DNA of 64,000 nucleotides from Mollicutes bacterium (GTDB lineage: Bacteria; Bacillota_I; Bacilli_A; Izemoplasmatales; Izemoplasmataceae): positions 23,536-87,535 of the forward strand of contig PWYL01000036.1 of NCBI GenBank assembly GCA_003568315.1. Direction: 5' to 3'. How positions within the stretch are numbered: position 1 is the stretch's first letter; the number at the start of each line of letters is the position of its first letter. Position numbers and translations under genes: made by a program. Positions 56,321-63,198 of this stretch are shown here, piece after piece. The notes beneath the pieces were generated by a model that was given only the letters and a program-made list of their open reading frames with translations, did not search any database and had not been told where the DNA came from.

Positions 56321-56397
56321 GGCCCGTTGGAGAAGTGGTTTAACTCACCAGCCTTTCACGCTGGCATGCACGGGTTCGAATCCCGTACGGGTCACCA
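56321..56397 (+). tRNA. trnE: tRNA-Glu (anticodon TTC)
   Basis: Begins GGCCCGT and ends ACGGGTC-A-CCA, with one wobble pair. The anticodon stem CCAGC/GCTGG encloses CTTTCAC, giving anticodon TTC. The T arm is CACGGGTTCGAATCCCG. It lies 3 bp after tRNA-Ser and shares its promoter and the following terminator. Confidence 0.95.
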
Positions 56398-56413
56398 ACG
56401 AAGAATCATGCGG

Positions 56414-56439
56414 ATTCCCTGTCACCACAGGGAATTTTT
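56414..56439 (+). terminator. Terminator of the tRNA-Ser / tRNA-Glu unit
   Basis: ATTCCCTGT and ACAGGGAAT pair around CACC, followed by TTTTT. It is 16 bp after the tRNA-Glu. Confidence 0.85.
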
Positions 56440-56461
56440 CTTTGGAAAGCCCCCCGCGTGT

Positions 56462-56467
56462 TATACT
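56462..56467 (+). promoter_or_regulatory. -10 box of the SRAP gene
   Basis: TATACT about 30 bp before the ATG at 56497, directly after the tRNA terminator. The -35 is not clear. Confidence 0.45.
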
Positions 56468-56496
56468 GATTGTGAGATTGGAAAGGCGGGATGCCC

Positions 56497-57183
56497 ATGT
56501 GTGGACGATTCACACTCGCTGTGAGCGAAGACGAACTCCGGACGTATCTGCGGGATGTTTACGCAATAGAGCAATTTCCCGAATCCTTCTGCCTCCCCCG
56601 CTACAACATCGCTCCCGGACAGGATGTCGCCGCCGTCATCAAAACGGACAAAGGACATCGGGCGGGACTTCTTCGCTGGGGATACATACCGCCGTTCATC
56701 AAGGATGGAAACAAGGCCAGAAAGCTCATCAATGCTCGCGGAGAGACCGTTTCCGAGAAATCGTCCTTCCGCGACAGTTTCTTGCGTCGTCGTTGCATCG
56801 TGCTCGCTGATGGTTTCTTCGAATGGAAGCGGACCGCCGCCGGCAAAATCCCTTATCGTTTTGTGGGGAAACGGGACAGGTTCTTGCCTTTTGCCGGACT
56901 CTGGTCGACCCACACCAAAAACGGAGCGAAGGTCCACACATGCACCATCGTCACGACAGAGGCCAACAACACCGTGAAGGACGTACACGAGCGGATGCCC
57001 GTGATTCTGAACAACGAGGCCCGCAAACTCTGGTTGGATCCGAACGTGAGGGATGTAGAAAGACTTGAAGGCTTACTTGTGCCGTTTCCCGCTGATGGAC
57101 TCCGCGCGTATACAGTCTCTTCTCTCGTGAACAACCCTGCCCATGACATCGAGGATTGCATCAAGGAAAACGGGAAACTTTGA
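56497..57183 (+). CDS. yedK: SRAP-domain abasic-site DNA crosslinking protein (HMCES/YedK family)
   Basis: Shields abasic sites in single-stranded DNA by a covalent bond from Cys2. The start must be ATG 56497 (MCGRFT), because the catalytic cysteine has to be residue 2; the in-frame ATG at 56491 touches the AAAGGCGGG site. 228 residues. Other active-site segments are NIAPGQDVAAV, LRWGYIPPF, NARGETV, CIVLADGFFEW with the catalytic glutamate and a late histidine in VHERMPVIL. All are present, so the protein should be active. Monocistronic or paired with the next gene. Confidence 0.95.
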   Translation: MCGRFTLAVSEDELRTYLRDVYAIEQFPESFCLPRYNIAPGQDVAAVIKTDKGHRAGLLRWGYIPPFIKDGNKARKLINARGETVSEKSSFRDSFLRRRCIVLADGFFEWKRTAAGKIPYRFVGKRDRFLPFAGLWSTHTKNGAKVHTCTIVTTEANNTVKDVHERMPVILNNEARKLWLDPNVRDVERLEGLLVPFPADGLRAYTVSSLVNNPAHDIEDCIKENGKL

Positions 57184-57242
57184 ACGAGAAAACAGGGGTT
57201 TTCCAGCACGACACCTCTTCATCGTCATCACAGGAGGAATTC

Positions 57243-57821
57243 ATGGATGAACGTCTGAGAGCTTTGTCAAAGAAGGAACGCGCTTCGCTTTTCCCGGTGA
57301 TTCTTCGTGAATATGATCCTGTTTGGCCGGAATGGTTCACTGAGGAGTCCGAACGGCTTTCCAATCTAATGGGAGAAAGAATACACCGTTTGAGCCATAT
57401 CGGGTCCACAGCCGTCGAGGGCCTTTTGGCCAAACCGACCGTGGACATCCTTTTGGAGGTGGGGGAGGGGTGTGAAGTGTCCGCTTTATTGAAAGCAGCC
57501 GCGAGAGCAGGATATTTCTTTGATTCGGAGACATCTCCTCGGGGAATCCCCATGATGTTCATGAAAGGCTACACGGCCGATGGATATGAAAAGAGGGTCT
57601 TCCATCTACATGTCCGCCCGGCCGGCATGAACGACGAGCTCTACTTTCGCGACTATCTCCGGGACCATCCCCGACTCCAAAGAGAATATGCAGAATTGAA
57701 GAAGAGACTCGCACAAGCGTACAAACATGACCGGGATGCCTACACGGAAGAAAAGACCGCATTCATCACACACCATACCACAATTGCCAAGAAACTCTAC
57801 GAAAAGCGTTACGATCCTTGA
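57243..57821 (+). CDS. GrpB-family (UPF0157) nucleotidyltransferase-like protein
   Basis: 192 residues from ATG 57243, after AGGAGGAA; the frame extends upstream without a site. The core is YDPVWPEWFTEESERL, HRLSHIGSTAVEGLLAKPTVDILLEV and HLHVRPAGMNDELYFRDYLRDHP. It matches the GrpB family, which has a nucleotidyltransferase fold (GSTAV and D-x-D-like KPTVDI). No substrate is known; some members are fused to CoaE. The context (SRAP, CDGSH) gives no hint. Confidence 0.9.
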   Translation: MDERLRALSKKERASLFPVILREYDPVWPEWFTEESERLSNLMGERIHRLSHIGSTAVEGLLAKPTVDILLEVGEGCEVSALLKAAARAGYFFDSETSPRGIPMMFMKGYTADGYEKRVFHLHVRPAGMNDELYFRDYLRDHPRLQREYAELKKRLAQAYKHDRDAYTEEKTAFITHHTTIAKKLYEKRYDP

Positions 57822-57881
57822 ATTTGCGGCTTGCGTCACATCGGAAAACATGTGCGATCATCAAAACATGAGGGAGGCAAC

Positions 57882-58130
57882 ATGATGAACAAAGACAAGG
57901 GCAGAATCGCGCAAAAGGGTCCTTACGAGGTCGAACTGAGGAAAGGGAAGACCTATGCCTGGTGTCGTTGCGGGTTGAGTGACAATCAGCCTTTTTGCGA
58001 CGCGTCACACAAAGAGACATCATTCAAGCCGGAAATGATCAGGGTCGATGAGGACAAGTTGGCGTACCTTTGCGGGTGCAAACAAACGAAAAACGCCCCG
58101 TACTGCGACGGGACGCACCGGAAACTCTGA
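57882..58130 (+). CDS. CDGSH iron-sulfur protein with two cluster motifs
   Basis: 82 residues from ATG 57882, after GAGGGAGG; the upstream part of the frame has no ribosome site. Two CDGSH-type motifs stand in tandem: CRCGLSDNQPFCDASH and CGCKQTKNAPYCDGTH, each giving three cysteines and one histidine for a 2Fe-2S cluster. Two motifs in one chain are typical of the monomeric class, unlike the dimeric mitoNEET with one each. The N-terminal part is basic (KGRIAQKGPYEVELRKGK). The role in bacteria is unknown; cluster storage or redox sensing are possible. Confidence 0.92.
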   Translation: MMNKDKGRIAQKGPYEVELRKGKTYAWCRCGLSDNQPFCDASHKETSFKPEMIRVDEDKLAYLCGCKQTKNAPYCDGTHRKL

Positions 58131-58202
58131 TTCTCTTTTGGCGAAATCCATGCTGCGATGATGCGGAGAGGGCATCATCGCAAACCAAGAGGAGGAATCA
58201 TC

Positions 58203-58631
58203 ATGTATGAGCCGAAACGGATATCCAAAGTGACCACTGTCACGGGGCTCGTGTTCGAAGGGCTCGGACTGTTGGCGATCGTTCTCGCTTTGGTCGTGCT
58301 TATCGTGCTTATGGGACAAGGACGTGATCTCTTCTTGGACCAGGAGTTGACGGAAGGACAGGTCGACATGATACTACTTGTCATCAATGTCCTCATCGTC
58401 ATTCTTTTCGTGATCGGATTCCTTGTCCTTGTCTTCTTTGTGGTGAATCTCTATCTCTTCACCCGTCTTTTGCAAGGAAGGTTCACACCGGAACAGGCTA
58501 AAAATGTGCACCTCTACCAAGCCATATGGGGAGGGGTGAACATCCTCTTCAACCAGATTGCCGGCGTATTGTATCTGGTCAGTGCGCTGAGCGGCCTCTC
58601 TGACGTGCACTCCCCGCATGACGAATCATGA
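58203..58631 (+). CDS. Small integral membrane protein of unknown function
   Basis: 142 residues; ATG 58203 follows GAGGAGG. Three main hydrophobic regions: VTGLVFEGLGLLAIVLALVVLIVLMG, ILLVINVLIVILFVIGFLVLVFFVVNLYLF and the weaker LYQAIWGGVNILFNQIAGVLYLVSAL. The start MYEPKRISKVT is basic and so faces the cytoplasm, and between helices 1 and 2 lies an acidic loop. A DUF4064-like group has this size and layout, but I cannot confirm it. The stop is 7 bp before a strong hairpin. Confidence 0.65.
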   Translation: MYEPKRISKVTTVTGLVFEGLGLLAIVLALVVLIVLMGQGRDLFLDQELTEGQVDMILLVINVLIVILFVIGFLVLVFFVVNLYLFTRLLQGRFTPEQAKNVHLYQAIWGGVNILFNQIAGVLYLVSALSGLSDVHSPHDES

Positions 58632-58657
58632 AAGAGCGACTCTCAAGAGTCGCTCTT
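58632..58657. terminator. Hairpin between convergent membrane gene and mgsA
   Basis: AGAGCGACTCT and AGAGTCGCTCT form a perfect 11-bp stem with a CA loop. The T runs are short on both sides. It contains the last codons and stop of mgsA (-). Confidence 0.7.
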
Positions 58658-59020
58658 CATTGCTTGGATAAGCATTTCGGCGGTCTTGATGTTCGTCGCG
58701 AGGGGAATCTCGTAGACATCGCTCAAGCGAAAGAGCGCGGAAACGTCCGGCTCATGGGGTTGAGCCGTTAAGGGATCGCGGAAGAAGAATACGATATCGA
58801 CCTTGCCCTGGGCGATCCGGGCGCCGATTTCCTGGTCTCCCCCCATCGGACCGGACTTGAAGGGGCGTATCGAGAGATTTGTGGCCTCACGGACTTGTTT
58901 CCCGGTCGTTCCCGTGGCGATGAGATGATGGTTCGCGAGCGTCTCTTTGTGGGTCATGCAGAATTCGATCATGGCCGCTTTCTTTTTATCGTGAGCGATC
59001 AGGGCGATATTCACGGGCAT
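58643..59020 (-). CDS. mgsA: Methylglyoxal synthase
   Basis: Converts dihydroxyacetone phosphate to methylglyoxal, a bypass under phosphate limitation. 125 residues from ATG 59020 (59023 is an adjacent ATG). Motifs: [32 protein letters not shown] with the catalytic aspartate, [35 protein letters not shown] with a second aspartate and the histidine. Normal length. It shares a narrow promoter region with the thioesterase gene transcribed the other way. Confidence 0.96.
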   Translation of the reverse strand: MPVNIALIAHDKKKAAMIEFCMTHKETLANHHLIATGTTGKQVREATNLSIRPFKSGPMGGDQEIGARIAQGKVDIVFFFRDPLTAQPHEPDVSALFRLSDVYEIPLATNIKTAEMLIQAMKSDS

Positions 59021-59037
59021 CATCCTTTCCTATCACC

Positions 59038-59070
59038 ATTATACATGAGGATCTTCATTCGTGGTATAAT
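59038..59070. promoter_or_regulatory. Overlapping divergent promoters of mgsA and the thioesterase gene
   Basis: A minus-strand TATAAT (59043-59038) serves mgsA and a plus-strand TATAAT (59065-59070) serves the thioesterase. The two -10 boxes are only 21 bp apart, so each -35 region falls on the other -10. The plus leader is about 10 nt. Confidence 0.6.
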
Positions 59071-59086
59071 GTCTTGGGTGATTCGC

Positions 59087-59803
59087 ATGTTTGAAAGGCA
59101 ATATCCTGTCGACAAAGACGATATCGACGATTCCGGAAAACTCAGCGTTCCGAAGCTCATGGAACACTTGAACGCCATCATGGAATTGAATGCGGAAAGT
59201 TACGGAACCGGAGCCGACTGGCATCTGGAAAGGGACCTCGTCTGGGTTTTGACCGAATATGCGATCAAGGTCGAAAGGCTTCCCGTACAAGGCGAGAGAA
59301 TCCACGTAGGCACACTGCCTTATTCTTTCAAGAGGTCTTTCGGGTATCGCATCTATCGTGTTCGTGACGGGAAAGGTGACACGATCATCGAAGGGAAGGG
59401 AAAGTTCCTCCTCATCAACATCCACACGAAAGGAATCGTGAGACCGTCTCCGGCTTTGCTTGCCAAGTTCACGGATGCCAAAAAAGAACCGTCAAGCCTT
59501 TCTTTTCCCAAATGGCCCGTTTCCGAAGGGGCGCTCATCAAGGAGAAGACCATCAAAGTGACGGACTCGGACATCGACCAAAACGGCCATGTGAACAACG
59601 CCCGCTATGTCCGTCATGCCGTGGAGACGCTCAAAGAGGCGGGCGAGAATCTCCACCCCCTGAGCGGAATACATGTCCGTTATCGCAAGGAAGCGTTCAA
59701 GGGCGATGAACTGCAGGTCTCTCTTTACCACCTAGAAGATGGATTCTATCTCGCCATCCGCCGGCGGGACGAACTGACCACGGAGATACTTTTCATCCAT
59801 TGA
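59087..59803 (+). CDS. Acyl-ACP thioesterase
   Basis: Releases free fatty acids from acyl-ACP. 238 residues, a double hot-dog fold. Start ATG 59087 follows GGGTGA; frame upstream belongs before the promoter. Features: PVDKDDIDDSGKLSVPKLMEHLNAIMELNAESY, DLVWVLTEYAIKVERLP, FKRSFGYRIY and the second hot-dog DSDIDQNGHVNNARYVRHAVE, whose N-x-H-x-N-N motif holds catalytic residues. This is the FatA/PF01643 type, common in anaerobic Bacillota. It could set chain length for lipids or act on phospholipid repair. Confidence 0.92.
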   Translation: MFERQYPVDKDDIDDSGKLSVPKLMEHLNAIMELNAESYGTGADWHLERDLVWVLTEYAIKVERLPVQGERIHVGTLPYSFKRSFGYRIYRVRDGKGDTIIEGKGKFLLINIHTKGIVRPSPALLAKFTDAKKEPSSLSFPKWPVSEGALIKEKTIKVTDSDIDQNGHVNNARYVRHAVETLKEAGENLHPLSGIHVRYRKEAFKGDELQVSLYHLEDGFYLAIRRRDELTTEILFIH

Positions 59804-59833
59804 GAAGGCTTGTGCTCGCCGCAAGCCTTTTTC
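59804..59833 (+). terminator. Terminator after the thioesterase gene
   Basis: AAGGCTTG and CAAGCCTT pair around TGCTCGCCG, followed by TTTTT. It directly follows the stop codon. Confidence 0.85.
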
Positions 59834-59848
59834 ATTCTCTGCCGAGCA

Positions 59849-59885
59849 TATTCCTTGACGGGAATACAAGGTGTCGGGTTATAAT
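59849..59885 (+). promoter_or_regulatory. Promoter and candidate operator of the arsR-copA-copZ operon
   Basis: TATTCC (59849-59854) and GGAATA (59861-59866) form a perfect 6-bp inverted repeat around TTGACG (59855-59860), which is the -35 box. TATAAT (59880-59885) follows after 19 bp, a long spacer. The repeat is placed to let a dimeric repressor cover the -35, and its ATTCC/GGAAT arms recall the ATTCAA-type half sites of ArsR/SmtB regulators. Confidence 0.7.
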
Positions 59886-59906
59886 CGTGGCGAGGAGGGG
59901 AATTCC

Positions 59907-60278
59907 ATGGAATCACTCCGATATATGAAAGAATTGGCTCATGAGAGCCGTATCAGGATTGTGGCGCTACTGAAAGACCATGAACTCTGTGTGTGTGAAC
60001 TCGAGGAGATCCTCGGAATCCGCCAAGTGAACATATCCAAGCACTTGCATCGTTTGAAGAAAGCGGGCATCGTCGATTCCCGTCGTGAAAAACAGCGCGT
60101 GTTCTATTTTTTACGTGCAACCTTCCGTAAAGAGTATGCCCTCCTCAAGCACGTGGACGATCTCATCGTGAAGGAGCCCGTCATGCAAAAGGACCGCGAA
60201 CGTTTCCTCGAACATGAAGAAATGAAGGATACCCGGATATATGTTTGCAACGTGTTCAAAAAGGAGAATCTCTCATGA
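59907..60278 (+). CDS. ArsR/SmtB-family metal-responsive repressor
   Basis: 123 residues. ATG 59907 follows GAGGAGGGG. Winged helix: ELAHESRIRIVALL, the sensor helix ELCVCELEEILGI with C28 and C30, recognition helix QVNISKHLHRLKKAGIV and the wing RREKQRVFYFL. The ELCVCEL pair is the alpha-3 metal site found in ArsR. A third cysteine (C114) lies near the end. Its gene overlaps copA by 4 bp, so it most likely controls its own operon; copper operons of Bacillota are more often run by CsoR or CopY. Whether it senses copper, arsenite or another thiophilic metal cannot be read off. Confidence 0.9.
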   Translation: MESLRYMKELAHESRIRIVALLKDHELCVCELEEILGIRQVNISKHLHRLKKAGIVDSRREKQRVFYFLRATFRKEYALLKHVDDLIVKEPVMQKDRERFLEHEEMKDTRIYVCNVFKKENLS

Positions 60279-62467
60279 AAAAGAAAACCATTCCCGTAGA
60301 AGGCATGCATTGCGCGATGTGCGCAAAGACCATCGAGAACACGTTCGACCATGTGCAAGGTGTGCGTGTGGATGTGAATGTGAGTGCCGGCAAAGTCATC
60401 GCCACGTATGATGAGACCCGATATACGTTGAGTGATATCGCCGACAAGATCAACGCCGCCGGCTACAAGGCCCGTCTCGACTCCACCTTCGAGGACGATA
60501 GACGCCATCGGGACCGGTTGAAAAAGGAGATATTTGTCGCCATTGCCCTGTCTTCCCCCCTGCTTTGGGCGATGTTCGGGCATTTCGCCTGGTTCGAGTT
60601 TCTTTATGTGCCGCCACTCTTCATGGACGGCATCTTCCAACTTGTGACAGCCGGCATCGTGCAATTCTACCTCGGCCGCCGTTTCTACATCGCGACTTTC
60701 CATTCACTGAAAAGAAGGGTCCTCGGCATGGATTCGCTCGTCGTGCTCGGAACGACGAGCGCCTATCTCTACAGTGTGTATCTGCTCATCGGCCATCTCG
60801 TTTCCCCCGCTGCCCATCCCGAATACTTCTTCGAGATCAGCGCTTTGATCATCACCATGGTGCTTGTGGGCAACTATTTCGAGGATTTGGCCAAAGAGAG
60901 GACGACCGATGCGCTTGTCGAACTCGTGAACCTGGGTGCGAAATCCGCACGGATACGGACAGGGGACACTTATCGTGAGATTCCCATCGAGGAAGTCGCT
61001 GTGGGTGATGAAATCATCGTCTATGCCAACGAGAAGATTCCCGTCGACGGAACGATCATCGAAGGAGCGACGCATGTCGACGAGTCCATGATCACCGGTG
61101 AAAGCATACCGGTTTTCAAAGAAAAGAACGCCGAAGTGGTCGGTGCGACCATGAACCTGCAAGAAAGAATTGTCATGGAAGCCAAGAGAGTCGGCGATGA
61201 GACGCTCTTGAGCCAAATCATCCGGACTGTCGAAGAAGCGAGCGCCGAGAAACCTCCCATCCAGAGGACCGCCGACCGGATTGCCGCCTATTTCGTCCCC
61301 TTCGTCATCGCCATCTCCCTACTCAACTTCCTCTTGCATGTGGTCATCCTCGATTTCCCTTTCACCACAGCGTTCACCCGCAGCATTGCGATTCTCGTGA
61401 TCAGCTGTCCTTGTGCTCTGGGTCTTGCCACGCCCACGAGCATCCTTGTCGGAAACGGCATGGCGGCGAAGAACCACATCCTCTACAAGGGTGGAGAATT
61501 CTTCGAACGTGCCAAACACATCCGCGCGGTCCTTTTCGACAAGACCGGGACATTGACGGAAGGCAAACCGCGAATCACAGATTATGAGGGTTCCCCCGAA
61601 TCCCTTTCTTATCTATATAGTGTTTCTGAACAATCCACCCATCCCATCTCCAAAGCGGTCGTCGAATATGCGAAAGGACGAACGAACCTTCTCGACGCCG
61701 AGAATTTCGACACCGTGAAAGGAAGGGGGGTGACGGCACGTGTGGAAGGTAAGGAAGTCGCCACCGGAAACAAGAAGCTCATGGAGGAACTCGGTATCGA
61801 CATAGCCCCCTACAGCAAGCAATATGATGAATGGCTGGAAGAAGCCAAGACCGTGAATTTCTTAGCCGTCGATGGTGAAGTCGAAGGCATCTATGCCGTC
61901 CGCGATGAAATCAAGAAGACATCAAAGAGTGTCGTCAACGCCATGAAAGAAAGAGGCATGATCACCGTCATGGTGACGGGCGACCACGAACACGTGGCAA
62001 AGGCCATTGCGCGGGAACTCGGTATCGATAGGGTGTATGCGGAAGTGCTTCCCCACGAGAAGGCAAAGATTGTCCAAAGCCTGCAAAAGGAGGGTCATGT
62101 GACCGCCTTTGTCGGCGACGGCATCAACGACGCGCCGGCATTGAAGATTTCCGATGTGGGCATCGCCATGGGCTATGGAACGGATGTGGCGATCGAGTCG
62201 AGCGATGTCACGCTCATGAGCCACGATCTCGGATTGGTCCTGAAAGCCGTCGCCATGAGCGAAAAGACCCTCCGCAACATCCGCCAGAACTTCTTTTGGG
62301 CCTTCTCCTACAATATCGTGGCCATCCCGCTCGCAGCGGCCGGATATCTCTCCATGCTTCTCGCCGCTGTGGCCATGGCATTTTCCTCGATTGCCGTCGT
62401 CATGAACGCTTTGCGTTTGAAAACCGTCAAACTCCCACAGTTCGGTGAAGTCCAGAAAGGAGGATGA
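60275..62467 (+). CDS. copA: Copper-transporting P1B-type ATPase
   Basis: Exports Cu(I) from the cytoplasm. 730 residues; ATG 60275 follows AAGGAGAA. One N-terminal heavy-metal domain with GMHCAMC (C13, C16) precedes eight helices. The actuator motif is MITGES near residue 273, the membrane site SCPCALGLATP near residue 378 and the phosphorylation site DKTGTLTEG near 422. STHPIS carries the P1B histidine-proline and VGDGINDAPAL the hinge. CPC with the usual downstream YN (FSYNIVAIPLAA) and MxxS (LSMLLAAVAMAFSS) indicates Cu(I) specificity. The last codons overlap the copZ ribosome site. Confidence 0.96.
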   Translation: MKKKTIPVEGMHCAMCAKTIENTFDHVQGVRVDVNVSAGKVIATYDETRYTLSDIADKINAAGYKARLDSTFEDDRRHRDRLKKEIFVAIALSSPLLWAMFGHFAWFEFLYVPPLFMDGIFQLVTAGIVQFYLGRRFYIATFHSLKRRVLGMDSLVVLGTTSAYLYSVYLLIGHLVSPAAHPEYFFEISALIITMVLVGNYFEDLAKERTTDALVELVNLGAKSARIRTGDTYREIPIEEVAVGDEIIVYANEKIPVDGTIIEGATHVDESMITGESIPVFKEKNAEVVGATMNLQERIVMEAKRVGDETLLSQIIRTVEEASAEKPPIQRTADRIAAYFVPFVIAISLLNFLLHVVILDFPFTTAFTRSIAILVISCPCALGLATPTSILVGNGMAAKNHILYKGGEFFERAKHIRAVLFDKTGTLTEGKPRITDYEGSPESLSYLYSVSEQSTHPISKAVVEYAKGRTNLLDAENFDTVKGRGVTARVEGKEVATGNKKLMEELGIDIAPYSKQYDEWLEEAKTVNFLAVDGEVEGIYAVRDEIKKTSKSVVNAMKERGMITVMVTGDHEHVAKAIARELGIDRVYAEVLPHEKAKIVQSLQKEGHVTAFVGDGINDAPALKISDVGIAMGYGTDVAIESSDVTLMSHDLGLVLKAVAMSEKTLRNIRQNFFWAFSYNIVAIPLAAAGYLSMLLAAVAMAFSSIAVVMNALRLKTVKLPQFGEVQKGG

Positions 62468-62472
62468 GCTTG

Positions 62473-62655
62473 ATGGAATTGAAAGTCCGGAACATGAGTT
62501 GCGGCCATTGTAAGGCCACCATCGAGAAGGCACTGGCAGATGCCGGTTACGATGATCTCCATGTCGATTTGGAGAAAAAGACTGTCAGCGTCGATGCTTC
62601 TGACAAGGATGCCGTTCGCGCTGTCATCGAGGCGAAAGGGTACCGCGTGGAATGA
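62473..62655 (+). CDS. copZ: Copper chaperone CopZ
   Basis: 60 residues, one heavy-metal-associated domain that carries Cu(I) to CopA. ATG 62473 is 9 bases after AAAGGAGG; the ATG at 62464 stands directly on it. The copper site is MSCGHC (C10, C13). The tyrosine common in CopZ near the end is present (KGYRVE). Last gene of the arsR-copA-copZ operon. Confidence 0.94.
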   Translation: MELKVRNMSCGHCKATIEKALADAGYDDLHVDLEKKTVSVDASDKDAVRAVIEAKGYRVE

Positions 62656-62680
62656 AGCGGAGGAACCTCCGCTTCATTTT
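62653..62680 (+). terminator. Terminator after copZ
   Basis: TGAAGCGGAGG, loop AA, CCTCCGCTTCA, then TTTT. The stem starts at the copZ stop codon. Confidence 0.88.
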
Positions 62681-62702
62681 ACGCACGCACGATGAAATCC
62701 GG

Positions 62703-62731
62703 TTGATTTTACCGGGGGTGTTTGCTATAAT
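62703..62731 (+). promoter_or_regulatory. Promoter of the tRNA-Tyr / tRNA-Trp unit
   Basis: TTGATT (62703-62708), 17 bp, TATAAT (62726-62731) with TGC directly before it. A small hairpin GCGTTT/AAACGC (62738-62755) occupies the leader before the first tRNA. Confidence 0.85.
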
Positions 62732-62762
62732 GTAGTAGCGTTTTGAGAGAAACGCCCTCCGT

Positions 62763-62847
62763 GGAGGGGTAGCGAAGTGGCTAAACGCGGCAGACTGTAA
62801 ATCTGCTCCCTCAGGGTTCGGCGGTTCGAATCCGTCCCCCTCCACCA
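62763..62847 (+). tRNA. trnY: tRNA-Tyr (anticodon GTA)
   Basis: Acceptor GGAGGGG pairs with CCCCTCC, discriminator A and CCA encoded. The anticodon stem CAGA/TCTG encloses CTGTAAA, giving GTA. A long variable arm (CTCCCTCAGGGTTCGG) and the T arm GGTTCGAAT follow. 85 nt, type II as expected for bacterial tRNA-Tyr. Confidence 0.95.
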
Positions 62848-62853
62848 ATCTCA

Positions 62854-62928
62854 AGGGGTGTGGTGTCAATGGTAGCACAGCGGTCTCCAAAACCGCTAGT
62901 ACGGGTTCGAATCCTGTCACCCCTGCCA
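62854..62928 (+). tRNA. trnW: tRNA-Trp (anticodon CCA)
   Basis: Acceptor AGGGGTG pairs with CACCCCT, discriminator G and CCA. The anticodon stem GCGGT/ACCGC encloses CTCCAAA, so the anticodon is CCA, reading UGG only. 75 nt. With UGA stops throughout the window this shows the standard code. Bases 62875-62892 recur in inverted form at 62979-62996. Confidence 0.95.
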
Positions 62929-62996
62929 AAGGACGTCTAAAAGAAGCGGTTTCCCGCTTCTTTTTCTTCTTGACACGCTTTTGGAGACCGCTGTGC
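62875..62996. repeat. 18-nt perfect inverted repeat: tRNA-Trp anticodon arm and downstream copy
   Basis: The 18 bases 62875-62892 (GCACAGCGGTCTCCAAAA, from the end of the D arm through the anticodon) are exactly complementary to 62979-62996. The tRNA terminator lies between the two arms. Flanks match only weakly, so the copy is short. Confidence 0.9.
62941..62966 (+). terminator. Terminator of the tRNA-Tyr / tRNA-Trp unit
   Basis: AAGAAGCGG and CCGCTTCTT pair around TTTC, followed by TTTC-rich sequence. It is 12 bp after the tRNA-Trp. Confidence 0.87.
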
Positions 62997-63198
62997 CCCA
63001 GCAACTTCGTGGCCATCACGTTGTCCTATGTCGATTTGATCCATGAGCGAGATGTTCGTTTCCGGATTTGTGCATGGAATCTCCTTCTTGCCACTTCGGC
63101 TGTCTTGTTTCTTGTGCAGTCCCGCACCGCCTCGTGGTTTATTTTCCGCTCCGCATGTGCTATGATGTAGTCGGTTGAGAATAGTTGTGGAGGGCCTT
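62967..63198. other. Intergenic region between tRNA-Trp and hutH
   Basis: About 230 bp. It contains the inverted copy of the tRNA-Trp anticodon arm (62979-62996) and, near its end, an extended -10 TGC-TATGAT (63158-63166) with TTTATT 17 bp upstream, the likely hutH promoter. On the minus strand AAGGAGATTCC precedes a 19-codon frame; I see no homology and do not call it a gene. Confidence 0.5.

Noticed and set aside
62854..62928. UGA read as tryptophan (mycoplasma code)
   Set aside because: tRNA-Trp has anticodon CCA and most genes here end in TGA at positions where their families end.
62624..63019. Minus-strand frame of 131 codons over tRNA-Tyr and tRNA-Trp
   Set aside because: Its peptides with GFEPVLAV and GDGFEPPNPEG strings are the well-known false proteins read from antisense tRNA genes.
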